A stretch of DNA of 34,517 bases, taken from NCBI GenBank assembly GCA_031270465.1, contig JAISXP010000089.1, forward strand, positions 1-34,517, read 5' to 3'. Made by a program: the position numbers and the translations under genes. The notes beneath the pieces were generated by a model, which ran no database searches, was not told the origin of the DNA, and saw only the letters and a program-made list of their open reading frames with translations. This document shows, in pieces, positions 8,565-15,412 of the stretch (positions are counted from its first letter, which is position 1; every line of letters begins with the position of its first letter). This DNA comes from Tannerella sp. (lineage in GTDB: Bacteria; Bacteroidota; Bacteroidia; Bacteroidales; Tannerellaceae).

Positions 8565-9302
8565 TTAATTTTCACTTTTTGTCGCCGTGCGCGGTTCGCT
8601 TTTCTTTCGCGCGAGCAGGTTTTTATAGCGTTCGAGCACAGCGTTGAGTTCACGAAACAGGGTTTCGTAGTCTTTCATACCGTTCACCAGCGCGAGGGCT
8701 TCCAGTTGTTTGAGCATTTCGCGAAAAGTCTTGTCGGTGGCGGCGCGCGCCATTTTCATGTGCATGACGGGGCGTTGCGCCGCCTCGCCGTAGCGCGCCA
8801 TCATCAAGTCTTTGAAGCGCATGTTTTCCACCTGTAACTGTTCTATCCAGTCGGTCAGCGCGAGTGTCTCCATCAGCGCCGGATGATTGCCCGTGTGCAG
8901 TTCGCGCACGAGGTCGTCGATGGCGGCCGTTTCCTGGTCAATCGCCTTGGCGGCAATATTGCCGTATTTGTCCAAAACGATTTTGACCTTCCGGGCAGCT
9001 TCGCACTTGTCGGGATTAAAGTGATTCAGCGCCGACTTGACGGCGTCGTTCAGTCCGCGGAAAATGCGGTCGCGCACATGATCCTGCTCGTCGAGCAGTT
9101 CGGTATATTCGCTTTTGAAAATGACGTCGAGCGAGGCGACGACTTCGTCGTAACGGGATTGATACGCCGCATACTGCGGGGCGATGCCCAGTTTCTCCGG
9201 CGGATGACTTGTAAAAATACGCTTGACAGTGTCATGCATCTCTACGTATACTTCGTTCCGTAAATGCGAATAATTCACTTTGACAATGATTTCATTTTCC
9301 AT
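8565..9302 (-). CDS. DUF6261-like cytoplasmic helical protein
   Basis: 245 residues from ATG at 9300-9302 (MENEIIVKVN). The frame is open to 9362, but the extra residues look non-coding. The protein has no signal peptide or membrane segment. It is rich in charged, helix-forming sequence and fits my memory of DUF6261, a Bacteroidetes family of about 240 residues: KSEYTELLDEQDHVRDRIFRGL, the KYGNIAAKAIDQETAAIDDLV segment, and a lysine/arginine-rich C-terminus. No catalytic motif is visible. It is the first gene of the probable operon with the two surface proteins. A 42-bp hairpin-repeat array lies 52 bp upstream of the start, in the likely leader. Function is unknown; the family name is recognised only by look. 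Confidence 0.75.
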   Translation of the reverse strand: MENEIIVKVNYSHLRNEVYVEMHDTVKRIFTSHPPEKLGIAPQYAAYQSRYDEVVASLDVIFKSEYTELLDEQDHVRDRIFRGLNDAVKSALNHFNPDKCEAARKVKIVLDKYGNIAAKAIDQETAAIDDLVRELHTGNHPALMETLALTDWIEQLQVENMRFKDLMMARYGEAAQRPVMHMKMARAATDKTFREMLKQLEALALVNGMKDYETLFRELNAVLERYKNLLARKKSEPRTATKSEN

Positions 9303-9353
9303 TATCGTATCGAATTTTGTGGTGTATATATGCAGAAAATACATTTTTCCGGC

Positions 9354-9536
9354 CGTCGCCAAGCCGCGAAAGGTGCGGCGAGGTTCCTGTGAAGGTTTCG
9401 CCGGTTTGCGAAAGTCCGGGCGAAGTCTCCGGCGGAGTTTCGCCGTGCTGCGAAAGCGTCAGCAAGACCCCGCGAAGGTTTCGCACTTCTGCGAAAGCTC
9501 CGGCGAAGGCTCGGCGAGGGTTTCGCAAGATTGCGA
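9354..9536. repeat. Five-unit 42-bp tandem array of hairpins (TTTCGC-N6-GCGAAA)
   Basis: The inverted motif TTTCGC ... GCGAAA, with a 6-nt variable loop, starts at 9354 (degenerate, CGTCGC), 9396, 9438, 9479 and 9521. Spacings are 42, 42, 41 and 42 bp. The right arms start at 9366, 9408, 9450, 9491 and 9533 (last one degenerate). Sequence between hairpins is only partly conserved. Read on the minus strand, the units translate as 14-residue repeats (LSQxxETxxxxSP), but the single 41-bp unit breaks that frame. The array sits just upstream of the DUF6261-like gene. Confidence 0.75.
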
Positions 9537-9610
9537 CACCCGTTTCGTGATGCCGGTGTCTGTGCCGGCGGTCTGCATCCGGCGCGGACATGAGACCGGC
9601 ACGAAGACAG

Positions 9611-9651
9611 AAAAAAACTGTACGCAAATTGAACCTTGCGGCAATTTGCGT
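9611..9651 (-). terminator. Rho-independent terminator, minus strand
   Basis: ACGCAAATTG (9622-9631) pairs perfectly with CAATTTGCGT (9642-9651) across a 10-nt loop. On the minus strand the stem is followed, after CAG, by seven T (A-run at 9611-9617 on the plus strand). It would end transcripts coming from the radical SAM gene, whose stop is at 10124, and so separates that unit from the DUF6261/surface-protein operon. Confidence 0.65.
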
Positions 9652-9654
9652 GCA

Positions 9655-10123
9655 GAGAAGAAATATAGGGAATGATATTTCCTGTAAAAGATCGAAAGGT
9701 AAACTTAAGTTATTGATTGATAGCGAAATACCCCCCCCTTATGCAGTATATTTTGCTGCTCAGGGGCGGACGAACAGTCTCAGCGAATGCGGCAGGAATC
9801 CGGCCGCAAAACTCATGCCTCAGTGAGGGACTGATTCCGTCAGTTATATAATTCCATCTATCCATACATTTTTTATATCACAAGAAAAAAAACGGATATA
9901 CTCTTTTCATAGCTGTATCACGCGGCAAAATTAATACAAAATGGGATGTATTGTATTCCGAAAATCAAAAATATTATATTTTGGGTATATTTTTTAGCAT
10001 GTTTAACTGAAAAGAATAAAAATTTACCTTTTCACTCTGTCTGAAATATAACCCTTGAATTTTTGAATCTATAAAATACCGCGCACAGTACGCTTACTGT
10101 TACAGAAGAAAGGAAAAGCCTTG
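9655..10123. other. AT-rich intergenic stretch without recognisable gene
   Basis: I see no gene here. Open frames are short and have no family look. The part from about 9840 to 10080 is strongly AT-rich, with runs such as ATATTATATTTTGGG, unlike the GC-rich genes on both sides. It would be the 3' untranslated tail of the radical SAM transcript if transcription continues to the terminator at 9611-9651. Confidence 0.5.
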
Positions 10124-11188
10124 TTATCGGATGCGTTTGTAGTGACAAATTTGCAGTTCGCCCCTGTCGTCGTAGAGGTGCATGCCGTTGCCTTCGCAAT
10201 AGCGGAACATCCGGCAGTCGGCGCATTGTCCTTTCCGAGTCCACGAGCGGTCGCGGAAAGGCTGGAAACGCTGTTCCCAGACATCGACGAAACGGTCGTT
10301 GTAGATATTGCCCTGATGAAAATTCGCACGGATGCTCGGACAGCCCGATATAGAGCCGTCGACCAGCACCGATGCCGTGTTTATGCCCGCATTGCACTGG
10401 AAAAAGGTGTCGCGTACCTCCATTTCGTGGTTTCCCAGAAAGCCCTCGCAGCCATACGACACATGGAATCCTTCGCGGCGGCAGTCACGGATGAAATCCA
10501 TCAGTTGTGTAAATTGCCGGTCGTCGAGTTGAAGTTCGGGGAAACGGGTGGCACGCCCGGCCGGGAAGATGGTAAAGATGCGCCAGTTCTTCACTCCCTC
10601 GGCCATCAGAAACTGACGGAAGCGCGGCAGGTCGTCGAAATTCTTCCGGTTGGCACACGTGACGACATCCCATACGACGCCGCTCGTACGGACAAGCCGC
10701 TCGATCGACCAGACAGCCATTCGAAAACTGTCCGGCCGGCCGCGCAGCCAGTTGTGCGCTTCGTCGAAACCGTCCAGGCTGATAGTGGCCGAGCGAAGTC
10801 CGGCCTCAAGCAGTGCATTCAGCCGCTTGCCGAAAAGCAGTCCGTTCGAAACGATGCCCCACGGATAGCCGCGCCGGCAGAGTTCCTGCCCGCACTGCTC
10901 GATGTCGGGACGCAGCAGCGCCTCGCCGCCGGTGAAGATGACCATTACACGGTTCGGATCGACGAACGGCGTCAGTTCGTCGATCACGCGCAGGAAATCC
11001 TCTACCGGCATGTCGGGTTGCGTTGTCGAGGCGCGGCAGTCGCTCCCGCAGTGACGGCAGGCAGCATTGCACCGCAACGTACATTCCCAGAAAAGCACGC
11101 GCAATTCGTGGAGTTTCGTCCGGTTCTTTCGGATGCGCCGGAACAGTTCCAGGGCAATCTGCTTGCGAAGGGGCAGTCCTGCGGACAT
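10124..11188 (-). CDS. Radical SAM/SPASM enzyme of the rSAM/lipoprotein system
   Basis: 354 residues. The radical SAM iron-sulfur motif CNAACRHC is seen as C40, C44 and C47. GGEA at 87-90 is the SAM-binding motif, and ISLDG follows at ~136-140. The C-terminal part has SPASM-type cysteines (C247, C265, C283, C322, C325, C331, C348) that would hold auxiliary 4Fe-4S clusters. Start: ATG at 11186-11188 overlaps the TAA of the preceding lipoprotein gene by one base (TAATG), so the two are translationally coupled. Combination and order match, from memory, the TIGRFAM pair for the rSAM/lipoprotein system (TIGR04133 with TIGR04134). SPASM enzymes usually modify peptides or proteins, so the neighbouring lipoprotein is the obvious candidate substrate; this is inference. 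The reaction is unknown to me. A heme-type or PQQ-type maturase role is not supported by any other neighbour. Confidence 0.88.
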   Translation of the reverse strand: MSAGLPLRKQIALELFRRIRKNRTKLHELRVLFWECTLRCNAACRHCGSDCRASTTQPDMPVEDFLRVIDELTPFVDPNRVMVIFTGGEALLRPDIEQCGQELCRRGYPWGIVSNGLLFGKRLNALLEAGLRSATISLDGFDEAHNWLRGRPDSFRMAVWSIERLVRTSGVVWDVVTCANRKNFDDLPRFRQFLMAEGVKNWRIFTIFPAGRATRFPELQLDDRQFTQLMDFIRDCRREGFHVSYGCEGFLGNHEMEVRDTFFQCNAGINTASVLVDGSISGCPSIRANFHQGNIYNDRFVDVWEQRFQPFRDRSWTRKGQCADCRMFRYCEGNGMHLYDDRGELQICHYKRIR

Positions 11189-11658
11189 TATTCTTTTTCT
11201 TTCAGCTCAATATTGACTTCCTTGGCGGCCGAACCGTAGTTCCAGTTTCCGCTTTTCTTTTCGTAATAGTCCTCTTTGCCGACTTTGACCTGAATGGTGT
11301 CATTCCGGTACGACCCGTTTGCCTCGCCGTCGATGTCGGAGGCTATCACCTGAAAGTCTTCGACGGGGAAAGCCTGAAACAGGGCGGAATAATGTCCCGT
11401 CGCATCGGACAGCGCCGGATTTCCGAAATCGTGCGAGGCATTGACTTCGATCTTGATGTCCGGCACCGGTTCGCCGGCCTGGTTGGTCACCTTCCCGTGG
11501 AACGTGAATGTGGCATACGGCGAGCCATATTCTAACGTCTCGTTGCCGTTGTCGCATCCCGAAAAGCCCAGCACGGACAGCAATCCGGCCAAAACCCAGT
11601 TTACACCCTTTAGCAGCGGGTGATACGCTTTTTTTACCATGAAGTGTACTTTTTTCAT
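11188..11658 (-). CDS. Small putative lipoprotein, partner of the radical SAM enzyme
   Basis: 156 residues. The N-terminus has lysines, a hydrophobic stretch (NWVLAGLLSVLGF) and a lipobox-like SGC with C35, followed by acidic and asparagine residues, so it is probably exported and lipidated. ATG at 11638-11640 is an alternative start six residues later. After the signature YGSPYATFTFHGKV comes a compact beta-sandwich-like domain (GKVTNQAGEPVPDIKIEVNA...ATGHYSALFQAFP), like the carboxypeptidase regulatory/transthyretin-like fold. The C-terminus (SGNWNYGSAAKEVNIELKEKE) is polar. The stop codon overlaps the start of the radical SAM gene. The signature and order fit the lipoprotein half of the rSAM/lipoprotein system. 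Which residue is modified, if any, cannot be told; aromatic or glycine-rich spots near the lipobox and the C-terminus are candidates by inference. Confidence 0.85.
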   Translation of the reverse strand: MKKVHFMVKKAYHPLLKGVNWVLAGLLSVLGFSGCDNGNETLEYGSPYATFTFHGKVTNQAGEPVPDIKIEVNASHDFGNPALSDATGHYSALFQAFPVEDFQVIASDIDGEANGSYRNDTIQVKVGKEDYYEKKSGNWNYGSAAKEVNIELKEKE

Positions 11659-11815
11659 ACAATCTTGTTTTTATAATCGATGCATAAAAACATGTATTCG
11701 CTGCACGGCAGTTCGAAAAAAAGCACATTCGAGGAATGATTTGAGTGCGTCGATTTTCAATTCAGGCTGTCGCACCCGTTCCGAACGGGAGACACTGCCG
11801 ACCGTGTTCGCGTCT

Positions 11816-12295
11816 CTACGGCCGTCCGCTATAGGCAAACGCCGCCAGGCTTTCGTGTCCGTCTTCGTCCACGCTCTGTACGGCAAAGAAGTAATTGTCT
11901 TTACTGAAGGGGAGCCTGACACGGGTGTCCCGGACGAGGATTTTCTTCTGCCATTGCGACTGGTCTGTTTCGCGTACCAGCACGTAGTAGGCCTTCGGCC
12001 TCTTTCCCTGCGCGGGCGCTTCCCACGAGATATTGACAAAGTTGGTCAACCCCGACGTAATCAGTTTGACGTTTTCGGGCACGGCAGGCGCCAGCGCCAT
12101 GTTCAGGATTGCAGCGAGGTTGATGCCTGTGTTTTTTCGGAGATACTCAAAGTTTATCGCCCAGATTTCGTCGCCGTACCTGACACCGTTTTCTTCGCGC
12201 ACGTACTGATGCGTGCGGTCGTAGTTTTCGTTCACTTCGCAGATGCGCACGGCTGCGAATCCCTGCCGGCTGAAAGGCGTATGATCGCCGCTCCG
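11816..12295 (-). pseudogene. C-terminal remnant of an M28 family metallopeptidase
   Basis: The readable part begins RSGDHTPFSRQGFAAVRICE, which is the C-terminal end of an M28 aminopeptidase domain including the last zinc-ligand histidine (DHTPF). NENYDRTHQ, YGDEIWAINFEYLRKNTGINLA and a fibronectin type III-like module follow, up to the stop at 11816. In frame immediately upstream there is a TGA stop (12296-12298). The N-terminal two thirds, which should hold the other zinc ligands and the catalytic glutamate, is absent; the next 20 bp are already the end of the PEP-binding gene. No ATG starts the fragment, only a GTG at 12248-12250. It is therefore a truncated, inactive copy, probably left by a deletion or recombination. 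Confidence 0.75.
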
Positions 12296-12317
12296 TCATA
12301 GAAAAAAACGGGGAGAT

Positions 12318-15299
12318 TTACTTCTTTACGGCTCCCACACTGTGCCGTCCGTCGATGAGGACGGTAAACGGCCGGTCGAAATGCACCCAACGGACATGGT
12401 TCGTCTCCTGCACGGCCGGTTGACCGTTCAGATAATCTTCGTCGAAATGGTCTTTGCCGAGAGACGGATTGACGGTGAAGTAACCCACGCCGTGCGATGT
12501 CAGGTTCTGGAAGAAATGCGTACCCTGGCTCGGCTCGATGCGGTAGTTTTCGAAACTGCACTCGGCAATCACGCGCGCCCGGCTGATGTGAGGCCACTTT
12601 ACGGGAATACCCAGCCAGGGGTCTTCGCTTCCCCAGCGTCCGGTGCCGATCAGGATGTAACTCCTGTCCTGCTCGACGAACAGACGGTTTATCTGTTCAA
12701 TCTCGCCGGCGACGACCGTGTTGCGCGACGGGTCGAAACCTTTGCTTTTGACGTAGACGACATCGTGTATGTCCGACGAGACGCCATGCCCCAGTGCGGC
12801 GGACGAATACAGCAGCGTCCTGTCGCGCGGAATCTGCGACAGGTCTTCGTCGATGACTTCATTGCGGTTGACGATAGGGCGAATCTGAAGAAAATAGAAC
12901 GCCGTTTCCTCGTCTTTTCCGACGGGAATGTCGACGGCAAACTCGATTTCGATAGGCCGCCCCATCTCGTCCTGTCCGATTTTCAGCAGTTCGCTGAGCG
13001 TGACGGCCAGCGGCAGTTTGTCGTGTTCGAGAATGTTTGCGAACGACAGTATCTTCCGTCCTTCGGGATAATATCCGGGACGTATGACCTGCTCGTACGG
13101 ATCATAGGAGGAAGAGACGAACGCCAGCGCGCCGTCCGCTTCGGCGTCTTTCAGCGTCAGCCGCAGCAGGTTGAAAGCGTCGTCGACGGCAGCCTGCCGG
13201 AAAGGGTTGCTCAGGTCGAGCGCCAGAAATCGCTTCTGCGTCTCTTTCAGCGCCATATCTACCGAACTCAATTGCAGGATATGATGCGGTCGCTTAGGCG
13301 AGAAACGCAACGAGACGCCACCGTCCACGATGTATTTGCCCAGTCCCAGAGCGATGTTGACAATGCCGTCTTCCGCCTTCTCTCTTCCTATCGGATAGAA
13401 GTTCAGCGAACGCGCCACACCGCTCAACAGCGGATAATAGCGGTTGCCGAACCGCCGCCCGACGGTTTCCTGAAGCACAACCGCCATTTTTTCGCGATCT
13501 ATCAGGTTGCTTGTCGCCTTCATGTAGGCCTTGCTGTCCTTGAAAAAAACGGACGCATAGACGCCTTTGATGGCGCAGCTCGTCGCCCGCAGCATCTCGT
13601 CTCTGTCCGGCAAGTTCGGCGTCATGTAAGTAGAATAAATACCGGCGAAAGGCTGGTAATGCGCATCTTCGAGCAGGCTGGACGAGCGGACGGCAAGCGG
13701 GCGTTCGACGACGCGTAAGAAAGCCTTCAGGTCGGCGTTCAGCTCTTCGGGTAATTCGGCGCGCTGGAAATGTGCGAGGATGACATCGTCGCCGGCATCG
13801 CTCAACGCCACGGGATACAACCCGTTCATCTCCATGAACAGGTCGAAAATGTCCGTGCAGAGTACTACAGTTTTGGGGATGCGAACGGGGAAATTCGCCC
13901 TGTCGAGCAATGGATTGCGCTTGATCATCGCGTCAATAAATGCCAGACCGCGCCCCTTGCCGCCCAGCGATCCCTCGCCGATGCGCGCGAAATGGCTGTA
14001 TTTGTCGAAACGTTCGGGATGATAAACGGCAACGATACCTCTGTTTTTCAGGCGACGGTAACGCAAAATCGTTTCGAAGATAAGCTGGCGCGCCTCGTCC
14101 ATGTTCCGGTATTCGTCCACGTTTATATCTTTCAGCAATCTTGCGGGTGGAAACATGGCGCGGGAGTAGAAGAAGCGCGAGAAATGGTCGTGGGTCAAAT
14201 GTTCCTTCAAAGCGCCGTCCGGTATGTCGAATACTTTTTGCTGCAGGTCTTTCAGGTCTTTGATGCGCATGATTTCCTTCCCGTCGGCGGGGTCGACGAT
14301 CACAAAGTCGCCGAATCCGAACTGCTCCATCACCTTTTTGCGCATATCTTCCTGATAATTTTCCGAGTTTTTATTGACGAACGAAACATCCAGTTCGGCC
14401 GCCAGTTTTTCGCAATCTGTTTCCGCCGATTCCATGATGACGGGTATCAGGCCGATTTTGGGCTTTTTGTTCCCGTTGTCTGCTGCTAAGGGCGTACGTA
14501 CGTGCCGGACAAATTTGTATCCGGCCAGCGGGTCGTTTTGTCCATCCCTGGGAAAGCCGAAATCGGAAATGATGCCGAGGATATTGTTTCGGTACCGGTC
14601 GAATATTTCGATGGCTTCGTTGTAGTTGCGCGCAAGTTTGATCTTCGGACGGCCGCGCTTGCGAAGCATCTCCTGATGAGCGTTCAACGCTTCTTTCGAA
14701 AACTCGCGGCTCTGTTCGAGCACAAATTTGTAGAGCATGGGCAGCAGCGACGAATAGAAGCGAATGGAATCTTCGACCACGAGGATGATTTGCACGCCCG
14801 CGGCAGTATCATACGGCATATTCATATCGTCTTCTATCAGCTTGATGATGGCCAGCAGCACGTCGGCGTTTCCAAGCCAGCTGAAAATATAGTTGATGGC
14901 GCTGGTATCTTCTTTTTCTATGCGTTTCGACACTTCTTTGGAAAAGGGTGTGAGTACGACAATCGGTATTTTGGGATGACGTTTTTTTATCCTGCGTGCC
15001 GTACCGAAAATGTCGCTGTCGACCATGTTCGGCATGACGATGACCAGTTCGAAATTAATCTCTTCCATCCTCTTGAATGCTTCGTCGACGACTGTCACCT
15101 GCGTAAAGCGTGGCGGATGACGCAGGTTCAGCGTCATGTATTCGTTGAAAATCTGCTCTTCCACACGCCCGTCGTCTTCGAGCGTAAATGCATCGTATTT
15201 GGTGGCAACCAACAATACATTAATTATTCGCTGGTTCATCAAATCGTCGAAAGACGTATCGCTGAACGCCACTTTTGCCAATTCCTCAATTCTTCCCAT
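12318..15299 (-). CDS. PEP/pyruvate-binding domain protein with two N-terminal receiver-like domains
   Basis: 993 residues. Residues ~25-155 look like a degenerate receiver fold (VTVVDEAFKRM ... ELVIVMPNM ... IPIVVLTPFS). Residues ~168-300 form a second one with ILVVEDS and an acceptor-like D246 in IISDFGFP. From ~430 comes the nucleotide-binding part of PEP synthase and pyruvate phosphate dikinase: GEGSLGGKGRGLAF at ~441-454, RPLAVRSSSLLED at ~533-545, and FAGIYSTY. There is no swivelling phosphohistidine domain and no C-terminal PEP-binding barrel, so it cannot run the full PEP synthase reaction by itself. The end (TGRWGSEDPWLGIPV ... ECSFENYRIEPSQGTHFF) is an extra conserved-looking domain. 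Such proteins are common in Bacteroides, often labelled phosphoenolpyruvate synthase. It may transfer phosphate to an unknown partner (inference). Divergent from gdhA. Confidence 0.85.
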   Translation of the reverse strand: MGRIEELAKVAFSDTSFDDLMNQRIINVLLVATKYDAFTLEDDGRVEEQIFNEYMTLNLRHPPRFTQVTVVDEAFKRMEEINFELVIVMPNMVDSDIFGTARRIKKRHPKIPIVVLTPFSKEVSKRIEKEDTSAINYIFSWLGNADVLLAIIKLIEDDMNMPYDTAAGVQIILVVEDSIRFYSSLLPMLYKFVLEQSREFSKEALNAHQEMLRKRGRPKIKLARNYNEAIEIFDRYRNNILGIISDFGFPRDGQNDPLAGYKFVRHVRTPLAADNGNKKPKIGLIPVIMESAETDCEKLAAELDVSFVNKNSENYQEDMRKKVMEQFGFGDFVIVDPADGKEIMRIKDLKDLQQKVFDIPDGALKEHLTHDHFSRFFYSRAMFPPARLLKDINVDEYRNMDEARQLIFETILRYRRLKNRGIVAVYHPERFDKYSHFARIGEGSLGGKGRGLAFIDAMIKRNPLLDRANFPVRIPKTVVLCTDIFDLFMEMNGLYPVALSDAGDDVILAHFQRAELPEELNADLKAFLRVVERPLAVRSSSLLEDAHYQPFAGIYSTYMTPNLPDRDEMLRATSCAIKGVYASVFFKDSKAYMKATSNLIDREKMAVVLQETVGRRFGNRYYPLLSGVARSLNFYPIGREKAEDGIVNIALGLGKYIVDGGVSLRFSPKRPHHILQLSSVDMALKETQKRFLALDLSNPFRQAAVDDAFNLLRLTLKDAEADGALAFVSSSYDPYEQVIRPGYYPEGRKILSFANILEHDKLPLAVTLSELLKIGQDEMGRPIEIEFAVDIPVGKDEETAFYFLQIRPIVNRNEVIDEDLSQIPRDRTLLYSSAALGHGVSSDIHDVVYVKSKGFDPSRNTVVAGEIEQINRLFVEQDRSYILIGTGRWGSEDPWLGIPVKWPHISRARVIAECSFENYRIEPSQGTHFFQNLTSHGVGYFTVNPSLGKDHFDEDYLNGQPAVQETNHVRWVHFDRPFTVLIDGRHSVGAVKK

Positions 15300-15324
15300 A
15301 CTGCTTACTATTGATAAAGTTGTT

Positions 15325-15332
15325 CAAAAATA
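15325..15332 (-). promoter_or_regulatory. Bacteroidetes-type -7 box for the PEP-binding gene
   Basis: On the minus strand this reads TATTTTTG, a full match to TAnnTTTG, 25 bp before the ATG at 15297-15299. The -33 element is weak: only GTTTC is found near the expected distance. It lies in the 113-bp divergent intergenic region shared with gdhA and partly faces the gdhA promoter. Confidence 0.5.
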
Positions 15333-15341
15333 ATGAATAAT

Positions 15342-15373
15342 TTTGTTTCCGTATGAAACTTGCCGTACTTTTG
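15342..15373 (+). promoter_or_regulatory. Bacteroidetes-type promoter of gdhA
   Basis: TTTG at 15342-15345 and TACTTTTG at 15366-15373 are separated by 20 nt. This is a very good match to the Bacteroidetes primary sigma consensus TTTG-N19-21-TAnnTTTG. Transcription would start near 15380 and give a leader of about 33 nt before the ATG at 15413. The frame is open upstream to 15353, but that would place the start codon inside the promoter, which supports ATG at 15413. Confidence 0.75.
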
Positions 15374-15412
15374 TGCATAATAAAAAAAAGTTTCATCAAA
15401 AAAGCAACGATC

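Noticed and set aside
9354..9536. CRISPR array
   Set aside because: The period is 42 bp in total, repeats are only short palindrome arms, there are no spacers of constant length and no cas gene is in the window.
9292..9627. Small protein gene on the minus strand with LSQxGETxxxTSP repeats
   Set aside because: One 41-bp unit shifts the frame inside the array, the protein overlaps the DUF6261 start and has no known family. It is better explained as DNA hairpin repeats.
9590..9826. Small plus-strand open frame in the intergenic stretch
   Set aside because: It covers the terminator hairpin at 9611-9651, has no family look, and its codon use differs from real genes.
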